Below the pieces are notes generated by a model, which made no database searches, was not told the DNA's origin, and saw only the letters and a program-made list of their open reading frames with translations. DNA of 64,000 nucleotides, taken from the NCBI RefSeq assembly GCF_900105005.1, contig NZ_LT629748.1, forward strand, positions 1,736,001-1,800,000, given 5' to 3'. Of the stretch, positions 7,487 to 17,327 are shown piece by piece. Within the stretch, counting starts at the first letter, position 1. Each line of letters opens with the position of its first letter. Source of the DNA: Halopseudomonas litoralis (GTDB taxonomy: Bacteria > Pseudomonadota > Gammaproteobacteria > Pseudomonadales > Pseudomonadaceae). A program made the position numbers and the translations under genes.

Positions 7487-10066
7487 TTAATCGGTCACAA
7501 CCAACTGGTACTCGGTGGCCCGCCGTCCACGGGTATGCAACACGATATATCCCTCATTGGCTGGTGTCAGATTCTGCGCCTGGGCGGCTTCATAGAGCGC
7601 GCGCCAGGTGCCGGCGGCATCATTGCGCTCGCTGTCGAAAATGACACTCAGCACTGTGGTCGCAGGCTGGTTGAGCAACGCGTACCCACTTACGTGCCCG
7701 CCATTGGCCGCGACCGGGAAACCGACGTTCATCCTCAACGAGCTGGCCGAATTACCTGCCATATCGGGGACATGCAGTGTCAGCGGCCCGGTCAGCTGCA
7801 TGCCACCGCGGCGCACCGCCGCGGTGCCGATCTTTATGGCCAACGAGCGCAGCTGCCTGTCGAGATCAACAGGGCTGCTTTCCAGTGGGCGGCTGAACAG
7901 CATTGCCGCCGGACGCTGCTTGAGACTGATGCGGTATTCCGCGCCGTCAGCCTGATGCTGCAACACATCGCCTTTACGCAAGTCAACCGGTGGCCGCTCC
8001 GCCGCCGGCAGCATTGCATAGGCGGCGCAGACGGGCCCGCGCAGCTGCTCACGATCAGCGTTTGCGAGTACTGCATTGGCCTTCAGCCTCTGGCAGACAT
8101 CCCTGTCATAGCCGTCCCATGCCTGCCGCGCCGCGCCGGCATCGAGCAGCAACTGGATAACCTCGGCGCCCGCTCCGGACGACGCCAACAGCAATGCCGT
8201 CTGTCTGCCCTGCCCGGCCTGACGCCGCTCCGGCCCGCCTACGCCGACATCGCCCAACTGGCGGGTACGCCGGTGTACATCCGCGCCCCGAGCCAGAAGT
8301 AGCCGCACGCTTTCAGGCTGATTCTGTTCGGCAGCGGCCATCAGAGCTGTCTTGCCCCAGCGGTTGGCCTGGTCTGCGGCAAAGCCAGCATCAAGCAACA
8401 GTTGCAGATTGTCCGGGCGCAGGACCGCAGCCATGGTCGCCGGCGAATTGTCCGGCCCGAGTCCGCGCTGCTCACCGAGTGCGCCGGTTTCGTAGGCGAT
8501 GAAATCCCGTACGACATGCGTGGGGCCGTTATTCATCAACACGCTGTGCAGGGTGCTGAAGTGTCGTCCGCGCTCCAGATCACCCGCTAACGGCGCGACG
8601 GCAAAACGAGACTGATAGCGCGCGTGGGCAGGCAGCGGCAAGGACACAGGCTGTGCGGGAGGGGTCAGGTTTTCCATACTGCGAGCCAGAGTCTCATGCA
8701 GCAGCAGATCAGCTGCCGACGTCGCTTCCACGTCATTCAGACCCTGTCCAAGGAACATCTGCCGCAACTCCTGCCATGCCGGTTGCAGCATCGGCATTAC
8801 CCGGCGATACACCTGCTTGTTGGTCAGGTTACGTTCGGACCAGTCGAACAGAGCATCCAGAGCCAGATCATGGCGCTGACGCAGCGCAGCCTCGCGACCA
8901 TAACGGGCAAGCGAGTCGGCACCCAGCAGCGGCAGATTGAGCAGCGTCCATTGCAGCTCTTTCCATGCCTGAAAACGATCACGGCGTTCATGCTGGGCCA
9001 TGGCCGGCAGTGGATCACCGGCGATGCCATCCAGCTCGACCTCCAGGCTGGAATAGGCGGCAAGCCCCGCCAGCGTGTTGGTGCGCGGCGGGGTCAGATA
9101 GGTCTGATACAGGCACAGCGGCTGCAGCGTCGCGCCATTCAATCCATAAAGTCCGGCATAGGCGGATTCACCACGGGCGGCAGGCGAATGGAACCCCCAG
9201 GTTTCGTTGACCAGTACGTAGGCGCCCTCGCCCCGACGGAAGACATCAATGGAGCCATAGTCGCCGGTTTGCGACGAGGATGCATGGGCACGTCCGCCGT
9301 AGTTGGGTTGTTCGGCCACCCAGCGTGGCAAGGTGGCGTCGTCCATGACTGGCTGGCCATTGATGCTCAGACCACTGGCCCGCATCTGGTAGCCCGCGTA
9401 CAGCCCTGCATTGTAGAGATCGACCTTCACTTGCTGGCCGTCCACGCTGGCAGTAGCAGCCGGCGCATGGCTGCCAGCCAGCAGACGGATGCCGGGCAAT
9501 CGTGCGGGAGACGGCATACCCTTGCTGCGCAGATCGCGGTTCAGTTTCTGACCGAGTTGTTCGCACATGGCGCCGGCACGGTTGTCCATCAGCCGGTATT
9601 CAGCATAGCTGGCCAGGGCGTGAGTACCACCGGCTGTTGGTTCGACTGGCTGCCAGCGGGCCAGCTCGCCACTGCGCTGACGATACATGGCGGTCAGGCA
9701 GGCCTGAGCCTGCGCGTCAGGTTCCGCATCCGTGTCGATACCGCACAATTCGCCCCGGCTCAACAGCCATTGGCGATGGTTGGCGGCCAGCAACAGGCTG
9801 CCGGTGAGATCCAGCTCCTGCTGTAGTCGGTGTTGGCGGGCGACCAGATCCTTGTCCAACTGCGCCAGCGCGTCAGCCGCACATATCTGGCGATGTACCG
9901 CAGGCAAGGCACCACCGCAGGCGAAACTGGCCTTGGTCGAGGGCAATGGTTGGCGCGCCTTCGGCGTGGTATCGAGTGGCGGCTTGGGCGGCACCGGGGC
10001 CGCGCAGCCGGCCAGCAGCGCGGCGATGACCAGCAGCCCGAAGGGGGACAGCGCTTTTACCGGCAT
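7487..10066 (-). CDS. Large lipoprotein with LprI-like and ankyrin-repeat domains
   Basis: This 859-residue protein begins with a lipobox (LLAGC, Cys21) and a Pro-rich linker. It then has a Cys-containing LprI/DUF1311-like segment at about 45-135 (AVHRQICAADALAQLDKDL, then HRQWLLSRGELC). A large uncharacterised middle follows. Ankyrin-like repeats lie at about residues 530-660 (NLQLLLDAGFAADQANRWGKTALMAAA, then VIQLLLDAGA). The C-terminal 190 residues are beta-rich and end in a TonB/CSD-like RRATEYQLVVTD segment. AAAGGAG precedes the ATG. The gene lies 20 bases downstream of tonB in the ExbB-ExbD-TonB operon. I do not recognise the whole architecture. The context suggests an envelope partner of the proton-driven TonB complex, which is inference. 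Confidence 0.7.
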   Translation of the reverse strand: MPVKALSPFGLLVIAALLAGCAAPVPPKPPLDTTPKARQPLPSTKASFACGGALPAVHRQICAADALAQLDKDLVARQHRLQQELDLTGSLLLAANHRQWLLSRGELCGIDTDAEPDAQAQACLTAMYRQRSGELARWQPVEPTAGGTHALASYAEYRLMDNRAGAMCEQLGQKLNRDLRSKGMPSPARLPGIRLLAGSHAPAATASVDGQQVKVDLYNAGLYAGYQMRASGLSINGQPVMDDATLPRWVAEQPNYGGRAHASSSQTGDYGSIDVFRRGEGAYVLVNETWGFHSPAARGESAYAGLYGLNGATLQPLCLYQTYLTPPRTNTLAGLAAYSSLEVELDGIAGDPLPAMAQHERRDRFQAWKELQWTLLNLPLLGADSLARYGREAALRQRHDLALDALFDWSERNLTNKQVYRRVMPMLQPAWQELRQMFLGQGLNDVEATSAADLLLHETLARSMENLTPPAQPVSLPLPAHARYQSRFAVAPLAGDLERGRHFSTLHSVLMNNGPTHVVRDFIAYETGALGEQRGLGPDNSPATMAAVLRPDNLQLLLDAGFAADQANRWGKTALMAAAEQNQPESVRLLLARGADVHRRTRQLGDVGVGGPERRQAGQGRQTALLLASSGAGAEVIQLLLDAGAARQAWDGYDRDVCQRLKANAVLANADREQLRGPVCAAYAMLPAAERPPVDLRKGDVLQHQADGAEYRISLKQRPAAMLFSRPLESSPVDLDRQLRSLAIKIGTAAVRRGGMQLTGPLTLHVPDMAGNSASSLRMNVGFPVAANGGHVSGYALLNQPATTVLSVIFDSERNDAAGTWRALYEAAQAQNLTPANEGYIVLHTRGRRATEYQLVVTD

Positions 10067-10086
10067 GATGTGCTCCTTTCCTGGAA

Positions 10087-10880
<794 letters not shown>

Positions 10881-10881
<1 letters not shown>

Positions 10882-11315
10882 CAGGGCTCCAACTCTTCCG
10901 AGGCGACCAGGCTGATATGCGAGTACCCGGCCTTCTGCAACAGATTCATCACCCGCATCAAGGTGCCGTATTCCACCGCCTGATCGCCGCGCAGGAATAA
11001 CCGGGTGTCGCGCCGTTCTCCCGTTGCACCGTGGGTCAAGGCCGCCAGCTGTTCGAGTGCGACCGGCTGTTCCTGAACAAACAGCCCGCCGTTCGCCTGT
11101 ACGCTGATATAGATGGGATCGGTCGGTGGCGTGTTGGCCGCCGATGCGTTGCTCGGCAGGTCCACCGGCACGTCCACGGTCGCCAGTGGCGCGGCCACCA
11201 TGAAGATGATCAGCAACACCAGCATCACATCGACGAACGGTGTGATGTTCATTTCCGCATTCTGCTGGTAACTGTGCCGTTTGACCGTCGGCCCGGAATC
11301 AAGCTGAATGGCCAT
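10881..11315 (-). CDS. exbD: ExbD/TolR-family biopolymer transporter
   Basis: This 144-residue protein has a single N-terminal transmembrane segment containing the family signature [18 protein letters not shown] (about residues 24-41). The Asp (about residue 30) corresponds to the proton-carrying residue of ExbD. The periplasmic part has the usual alpha/beta pattern ([19 protein letters not shown], then [28 protein letters not shown]). It works with ExbB as the proton channel that energises TonB. The gene starts two bases after the exbB stop and overlaps tonB by one base, so the three are one translationally coupled unit. Confidence 0.92.
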
Positions 11316-11317
11316 GA

Positions 11318-12122
11318 TCAGTGCGCCTCATCCATCTGCCGGGAAACCGATGCCAAGAGCTCGGCGGAGAAGTTATCCAGTGCGCCAACGAAACCGTTGA
11401 TGTCACGGGCGAACTTGTTGAAGATCATCACCGCCGGTATCGCCGCAAACAGACCCAGCGCCGTGGCCAGCAATGCTTCGGCAATCCCGGGCGCGACAAC
11501 CGCGAGACTGGCGGATTTCATGGTGGCGATCCCGGCGAAGCTGTTGAGAATGCCCCATACCGTTCCGAACAGACCGATGAAGGGCGCCGTTGCGCCTATG
11601 GTCGCGAGCACCCCCATCATCCCACCGAGCCGGGCCAGGTCGCCCTCCTGCACTATGCTGGCGGTCAGCGACATGCGTTGCAGCAAACGGTTGATCTGAT
11701 CAGCGCTGACATTGCTGCCACGGTGTTGGTCGAAATGCTTCATTTCGGCCTGTGATGCCTGCCACATGCGGCCAACGGCGCTGCAGCTTTTCGAACAGGA
11801 TGGCCCAGGTCAGCAGCGAGCAGAACACCAGGAACACCATGACCGACTTCACTACCACATCGGCCTGGGTAAACATTTCCCGGACGCCGAAGCGCTCACC
11901 GGTCAGCCCGGTAACTTCCCCGAAAACAGTCGCTTCGGTAGCAGTTGGCGACGCGGCGCCAGTTATCGCCGGCTGCGGCGCAGTGGCGGTCGACTCAGGG
12001 TCCGCCTGGGCCAATACCAGACTGGCGCTCAGGCCGGTAATGCCCAGCAATGCCAGCAACATTGCCAGCCGCAGCTTTGCCTGCCAGCGGCCAACTCGTG
12101 ATCGAAGCGTGTTGATATCCAT
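11318..12122 (-). pseudogene. exbB: ExbB-family proton channel, split by an apparent frameshift
   Basis: Two overlapping frames together make a normal ExbB. The first (ATG at 12122 with GTGAGG upstream) encodes a signal-like N-terminus, a linker and the first transmembrane helix (MFTQADVVVKSVMVFLVFCS, then LLTWAILFEKL). It then drifts into non-family sequence and stops at 11700. The second frame (in frame to the stop at 11318) carries the rest: RMWQASQAEMKHF, then the conserved GLFGTVWGILNSFAGI helix and the APGIAEALLATALGLFAAIPAVMIFN helix. The switch falls close to the CTGCAG at 11781-11786. Removing one base there gives the continuous reading KLSAVGRMWQAS. It may be a sequencing error, a true inactivating mutation or, less likely, recoding. 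The downstream exbD and tonB are intact. Confidence 0.8.
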
Positions 12123-12129
12123 ATAAACC

Positions 12130-12435
12130 TCACTTTGTTGTTATTTGTGGTTCGAGAATCGCATGCAGTGCGGTGACATAACGGCTGAAGGCCTCTCGAC
12201 CTGCGCGGCTGAGGCACACCCGGGTGCGCGGTTTGCGACCGGCGAAGTCTTTCTTCACCAGCACATAACCGGCCGTTTCCAAAGTCAGCAGATGCGCGCC
12301 GAGGTTGCCGTCGGTGGCTTTGACGATCGCGCGCAAGGCGACGAACTCGAGCCACTTTCCAGCCTGGAGCGTATTGAGGGCTGCCATGATCTTCAGCCTG
12401 ACCGGCTGGTGAATGATTTCATCGGGCGTCTGCAT
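12130..12435 (-). CDS. Winged-helix transcriptional regulator
   Basis: This 101-residue protein has a compact winged-helix domain: helix IIHQPVRLKIMAALNTL, then a recognition-type section TDGNLGAHLLTLETAGYVLVKKDFAGRKPRTRVCLSRAG. This is the pattern of small ArsR/PadR-like regulators, often paired with a membrane protein of the kind encoded just upstream. The start codon follows the upstream stop directly (TGAATG). It probably regulates its own operon, including the ExbB-ExbD-TonB genes. The ligand is unknown and no effector domain is visible. Confidence 0.8.
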   Translation of the reverse strand: MQTPDEIIHQPVRLKIMAALNTLQAGKWLEFVALRAIVKATDGNLGAHLLTLETAGYVLVKKDFAGRKPRTRVCLSRAGREAFSRYVTALHAILEPQITTK

Positions 12436-12869
12436 TCACAGCCTCCTGAGCCACAGGCCGGAGAGAATCAGTGTTCCCCCGCAGGCCAGGATCATCCAGG
12501 GCCAGAATACTGGCAGCAGGAATACGTAGCCGCCGAGGCACAGAGCCCCCAGCACCAGACCGATGATCATGTAGCGTGGGCGCAACTGAATGCCGCGCAG
12601 GATATACAGCACCGACAACAACATGGGCGCCAGCATGGCGCCCTGCTCGGGTGTGAGCGGCCAGAAGATGATATTCAGCGCCAGACAGAACAGCAATATG
12701 GCGGCAATAACGGCAAGGTAACGCCAGGCAACAGCGGGAACCTCTTCGCCGGCCCCCATAGAATCAATTGTCCGGACTCCGCCTGGTAGTCCTGGAATCC
12801 GGCGGCACGATGTTTGATCAGCGCGATATCACGCAGCGCCTGAGCGGCTTCTTCGGCTGTTGGCCTCAT
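12436..12869 (-). pseudogene. Small four-helix membrane protein, split by an apparent frameshift
   Basis: An ATG at 12869 opens a frame with a soluble helix (MRPTAEEAAQALRDIAL, then ESGQLILWG) typical of small membrane proteins encoded next to winged-helix regulators. That frame loses its character after LILWG and ends at 12675. The transmembrane part (WRYLAVIAAILLFCLALNIIF, two further helices and a C-terminal LRRL) is in another frame that runs to 12436. The join is a run of five Cs on the plus strand at 12753-12757. A sixth C would restore one 145-residue protein reading LILWGAGEEVPAVAW. An ATG inside the G run (12759) could start the membrane part alone. Homopolymer length makes a sequencing error plausible; slippage-based switching is also possible. 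Confidence 0.7.
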
Positions 12870-13153
12870 TGCAACGGGGTCCTTTGTTTTTATTTGTAAA
12901 GAACTCTATGCCGTAGAGCAAACAAAAACAACATGTGTCTCGATATATTTTTATAACCTTTGTTGTCTCACCCGTTTCGCTGGCTTGCTGCGTCTCGAAT
13001 TACTCCCAGATGGCCATCAGGCTGAACTCACCCGACGGACAGAACTCTATCTGGAAACCAAACCGAAACGGAAAACCGTTATTGCCCCTTCGATTTCAAT
13101 GCAACATGACCACCCGTCGCGGTTCCGTTACCGCTCAAAGCGCAGGAGTATGA

Positions 13154-14236
13154 ATGCCATCACCGTCCGCTTTTCGTCCGTCCGCGCCCGCCTGGCTGGC
13201 ATGCCTGTGCTGTACGGTTGTTGTCACGCTCTCCGGCTGCGGCAACGACGAAGAACCCGCCCCGCCCCCGCCGCGTATTGTCCTTGTCGAAAACGTGCAG
13301 GAAGCCCACCCGGGACCGCAGACCCTGCGCTTTGCCGGCGTAGTGGAAAGCGTCACAACCACACAGCTGGCATTTCAGGTAGCCGGTCGGGTTGAACGTA
13401 TCCTGGTCGATGAGGGCACGCGGGTAACCCGTGGCCAGGCACTGGCCGATCTGGATACCACCGATTACGAATTGCAGTTGCGTGATGCATCCGCCCGGCA
13501 ACAGCAGTTGCATGCGGACCTGGTACGCAAGCGCAAATTGCTCGCCGAGGGCATACTCGCACCCGCTGCCATCGAACCCCTGGAAGCTGCCCTGGTATCA
13601 GCCCAGGTGGCGCGCGACACCGCCGCGCGGCAGATCGAGTATGGCCAGCTGACGGCTCCTTTCGACGGTGTCGTGGCCCAACGCCTGGTTGAGCCCGATA
13701 TGGTGGTGGATGCCGGCACGCCCATTCTGCGCATGCAGGATAACCAGCACATCGAAGTCAGCGTCGATCTGCCCGAGAGCGCAGCGCTGACCGTGCCGCT
13801 CGGGCCCGAGCTGAAAGCGCAGGGCCAACTGGTGCTCGCCGATGAAGTGACGCTGCCACTGGAGTACCGCGAACACAGCACTCAACCCCGGGACGGGGCC
13901 AGAACCTACCGGCTGGTTCTGCGTGGCAACCCCCCCGCGGATTACAACCTGCTGCCAGGCATGGCAATGCGCGTAAGCCTGCAACGCCCAGCCCCCGAGC
14001 CCCGGGATGATAGCTATCTGCTGCCGATCTCCGCACTGCAAGCTGGGCCGGATGATCAGCATCATGTCTGGCTGGCAGTCGATGGGCATGCCCGCCGCCA
14101 ACCCGTGCAGTTGCAGGGTATCGAAGCCGACCGCGCCCAGGTAACTGGTCCGTTCGAGGCAGATGCAGCCGTGGTGGTGGCCGGAGGCAGCAAGCTGTCC
14201 GAAGGCCAGCCGATAAAAACCAGACAGCGGAACTGA
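13154..14236 (+). CDS. RND efflux periplasmic adaptor (membrane fusion) lipoprotein
   Basis: This 360-residue protein has a signal peptide and lipobox (VVTLSGC, acylated Cys about residue 32). The family features follow in order: a first lipoyl half (FQVAGRVERILVDEGTRVTRGQALADLD), a helical hairpin (about 105-165), a second lipoyl half (LTAPFDGVVAQRLVEPDMVVDAGTPIL) and the beta-barrel/membrane-proximal domains. It bridges the inner-membrane RND pump and the outer-membrane channel. The ATG at 13154 lies in an in-frame series with CGCAGGAG just upstream. The permease gene begins one base after its stop, so the operon is adaptor-pump-channel. The substrate cannot be told from sequence, and no dedicated regulator gene adjoins it. 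Confidence 0.9.
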   Translation: MPSPSAFRPSAPAWLACLCCTVVVTLSGCGNDEEPAPPPPRIVLVENVQEAHPGPQTLRFAGVVESVTTTQLAFQVAGRVERILVDEGTRVTRGQALADLDTTDYELQLRDASARQQQLHADLVRKRKLLAEGILAPAAIEPLEAALVSAQVARDTAARQIEYGQLTAPFDGVVAQRLVEPDMVVDAGTPILRMQDNQHIEVSVDLPESAALTVPLGPELKAQGQLVLADEVTLPLEYREHSTQPRDGARTYRLVLRGNPPADYNLLPGMAMRVSLQRPAPEPRDDSYLLPISALQAGPDDQHHVWLAVDGHARRQPVQLQGIEADRAQVTGPFEADAAVVVAGGSKLSEGQPIKTRQRN

Positions 14237-14237
14237 T

Positions 14238-17200
14238 ATGGATTTTGCCCGATACGCCATAGGCAAACCGGTCAATATGTGGGTGCTGGTTCTGACCCTA
14301 TTGGTGGGTGGCAGCATTGCCTTCTTCGAGGTAGGCCGACTCGAAGATCCCGCTTTCACCATCAAGCAGGCAGTGATCAACGTGCCCTACCCCGGCGCCA
14401 CCGCGCTGGAAGTGGAACAGCAGGTGACCGAGCCGCTGGAGAGCGCCATCCAGCGGATCACCGAAGTGAAGGAAATCCGCTCGCGTTCCATGGATGGGCT
14501 GTCCGAGATTCGCGTCGAAATTCAGGACAGATACACCGGCGACGCCCTGCTGCAGATCTGGGACAACCTGCGTAACAAGGTCAATGATGCCCAGGCGGAA
14601 CTGCCGCCCGACGCCGGACCTGCGGTGGTGGATGACGACTTCGGCGATGTATACGGTATTTTCTATGCCCTGACGGGTGAGGACCTGACCTACCGGGAAT
14701 TATATGAGTTGGCCAAGGAGTTACGACGCGGGCTGCTGATCGCCGAAGACGTAGGCAAGGTCGAGATCAGCGGCGAGCAGGAAGAGCAGATTCTGATCGA
14801 CATTGATCAGGCACGCCTTGCGGCATTACACCTCGCCCCCGAAGAAATCATCGCGGCGCTGGATGACGCCGATGCGGCCGTCGATGCCGGAGGGATCCAC
14901 GCCGGAGAGTTCTTCCTCCGGCTGCAGCCCAGCGGCGCCTTTGACTCGCTGGATGCATTGCGCTCCCTCCCGGTCGGCCAGGGACCGCAACGCATCACGC
15001 TGGGCTCCATTGCACACATCCACCGCGGCTATCAGGAACGTCCCCGCCAGATGATCCGCCACAATGGGCAGCCGGCGATTACCTTGGGCGTCAGCGGCAT
15101 ATCCGGCAGCAATATCGTCAAGGTCGGTGAAACGGTCGAGACCCGGCTGCAGGACATGCAGCATCGCATGCCTCTGGGGGCGCAGCTGCATCCGCTGTAT
15201 GAACAGCACCACATCGTCAACGACGCCGTGAACAGCTTCGCCCTCAACGTGCTGGTCTCGGTATTGATCGTGGTTGCGGTGCTGTGTATCGCCATGGGCC
15301 TGCGCGCCGGCGCGATCATCGGCTCGGTGCTGTTTCTATCGGTGATCGGCACTCTGCTGTTGATGTGGTTGTTCGGTATCGAGCTGGAACGGATTTCCTT
15401 GGGCGCCTTGATCATTGCCATGGGCATGCTGGTGGACAACGCCGTCGTGGTATCCGACGGCGTCCTCGTTCAGCAGCGCCGCGGCCTGAGTATTCTCGAA
15501 GGTTCACAGAGAACCCTGGAGCAGACCCAATGGCCACTGCTGGGTGCCACCGTTATCGGCATCCTGGCCTTCGCCGGGATTGGTCTGTCCCAGGATGTGA
15601 CCGGCGAGTTTCTGTTTTCCCTGTTCTTCGTGATTGCCACATCTCTGCTGCTGAGCTGGCTATTGGCGCTGATGATAGTGCCACTGTTCAGTCAGTATCT
15701 GCTGGAGCGCGATGAGCGCCAGGCGGACAAGGGAAAAGACAAGGACGAAGAGTTATCCGGCGAAGCTGCTGACGAAACGCAGTTGTACCAGGGGCGTATT
15801 TATGAGGGTTTTCGCCGCGTAGTGCGCGGCCTGCTGCGACACTCCTGGCTTACCCTGGGTGCACTCATCGTGCTGACCGTGGCTTGTATGCTGGGTTTCA
15901 GCCGGGTGCCGCAGAGTTTCTTCCCGGCGTCCAGCACTCCCTTGTTCTACGTCAATCTGTTTTTGCAACCGGGCACCCATATCCGTGAGACCGCGCGACA
16001 GGCTGAAGATGTCGAGGACTATCTGGCAGCGCTCGACGGAGTAACCGATGTTTCCACCTTTCTTGGTGCCGGCGCCTCGCGGTTCATGCTGACCTATATG
16101 CCGGAACAGTCGGACTCGTCTTTGATGCATTTTCTGGTACGCACTGACGATGCCCAGCGTATCGAGCAACTGGTGCGTGAGATCAATCAGACCCTACCGC
16201 CGCGCTACCCGGCCGCGAACGCGCATGCCGCGCAGTTTCTGTTCGGACCCAACGCCGAAGCGAAGCTGGAGGCGCGGATCAGCGGACCGGATATCGACGT
16301 ATTGCGCGCACTGTCCGCCGAGGGACAGCGCCGTCTGCAGGAACAGGGGCAGGTATTCAATATCCGCGATGACTGGCGGTCACCGGTGCTGGCGTTGAAA
16401 CCACAGCTCGATCTGGAACGGCTGGCCGATGCCGGACTGACCCGTCAATCAGTGGCCCGCTCCCTGGCGGTTGCCAGCGAAGGCGCACCCGTGAGCCTGT
16501 TCCGCGAGAAGGATGAGTTGATTCCCATCATGTTGCGTGCCTCCGAGCAGGATCGGGTAAGCGCAGATAATCTGCTGCAGCGGTTGATATGGAGTGCCGC
16601 CAGCAACAGTTACGTACCGTTGGCGCAAGTAGCCCATGGGGTCAAGTTGACCAGCCTGGATCAGGTCATCCGCCGTTTCGATCGCGAGCGCACCATCGCC
16701 ATTCGCGCCGAACCGCGCGATGGCGAGAACACCAACGCGGCACATCAGCGGATCCGGCCACTGCTCGAGTCCATTGACCTGCCGTTGGACTACCGCTTTG
16801 AATGGGGCGGCGACTTCGAACAGTCCTCCAATGCTCAGGAAGCGCTGAGCAGTACGCTTGCCGTACCCTATCTGGCCATGCTGCTGGTTACCGTGTTGCT
16901 GTTCGCCCGTGTGCGTCAGCCGTTGATGATCTGGGCCGTGGTGCCCATGGCTATCTGCGGTGTCACTACCGGGCTATTGCTGACCGGTAAACCGTTCGAC
17001 TTCATGGCGCTGCTTGGCCTGCTCAGCCTGTCCGGCATGCTGATCAAGAACGCCATTGTGCTGGTTAACGAAATAGACCGGCAGATCGCAGAACAGGTGC
17101 CACGCATGACAGCCATCATCGAGGCTTCCGCTTCCCGTCTGCGCCCCGTGACCATGGCTGCCGGTACCACCGTGGTCGGCATGGTGCCGCTGATGTTCGA

Positions 17201-17327
17201 TCCGTTCTTCGTCAACATGGCCGTCACCATCATGGGCGGACTCACCTTCGCTACAGCGCTGACGCTATTGGCCGTGCCTTGTCTGTATGCGCTGTTCATG
17301 AAGGTTCGCCAGGAGGAAGTCGCATGA
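14238..17327 (+). CDS. RND efflux transporter permease subunit
   Basis: This 1029-residue inner-membrane protein has the RND layout: TM1 at about 12-30, a large periplasmic porter domain, a TM2-6 bundle at about 335-490, a second porter domain, and TM8-12 at about 860-1020. The TM4 motif GALIIAMGMLVDNAVVVSDG keeps the proton-relay Asp but has Asn where AcrB has its second Asp, as in the TriC-like branch. Late helices contain FMALLGLLSLSGMLIKNAIVLVNE. The sequence is closer to the TriC/VmeK-type drug pumps than to metal (CusA) pumps. The next gene overlaps its stop by four bases. Confidence 0.93.
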   Translation: MDFARYAIGKPVNMWVLVLTLLVGGSIAFFEVGRLEDPAFTIKQAVINVPYPGATALEVEQQVTEPLESAIQRITEVKEIRSRSMDGLSEIRVEIQDRYTGDALLQIWDNLRNKVNDAQAELPPDAGPAVVDDDFGDVYGIFYALTGEDLTYRELYELAKELRRGLLIAEDVGKVEISGEQEEQILIDIDQARLAALHLAPEEIIAALDDADAAVDAGGIHAGEFFLRLQPSGAFDSLDALRSLPVGQGPQRITLGSIAHIHRGYQERPRQMIRHNGQPAITLGVSGISGSNIVKVGETVETRLQDMQHRMPLGAQLHPLYEQHHIVNDAVNSFALNVLVSVLIVVAVLCIAMGLRAGAIIGSVLFLSVIGTLLLMWLFGIELERISLGALIIAMGMLVDNAVVVSDGVLVQQRRGLSILEGSQRTLEQTQWPLLGATVIGILAFAGIGLSQDVTGEFLFSLFFVIATSLLLSWLLALMIVPLFSQYLLERDERQADKGKDKDEELSGEAADETQLYQGRIYEGFRRVVRGLLRHSWLTLGALIVLTVACMLGFSRVPQSFFPASSTPLFYVNLFLQPGTHIRETARQAEDVEDYLAALDGVTDVSTFLGAGASRFMLTYMPEQSDSSLMHFLVRTDDAQRIEQLVREINQTLPPRYPAANAHAAQFLFGPNAEAKLEARISGPDIDVLRALSAEGQRRLQEQGQVFNIRDDWRSPVLALKPQLDLERLADAGLTRQSVARSLAVASEGAPVSLFREKDELIPIMLRASEQDRVSADNLLQRLIWSAASNSYVPLAQVAHGVKLTSLDQVIRRFDRERTIAIRAEPRDGENTNAAHQRIRPLLESIDLPLDYRFEWGGDFEQSSNAQEALSSTLAVPYLAMLLVTVLLFARVRQPLMIWAVVPMAICGVTTGLLLTGKPFDFMALLGLLSLSGMLIKNAIVLVNEIDRQIAEQVPRMTAIIEASASRLRPVTMAAGTTVVGMVPLMFDPFFVNMAVTIMGGLTFATALTLLAVPCLYALFMKVRQEEVA

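Noticed and set aside
8624..9826. A 400-codon plus-strand frame opposite the ankyrin lipoprotein gene.
   Set aside because: No recognisable protein features; the minus-strand gene has a lipobox, ribosome-binding site and operon context.
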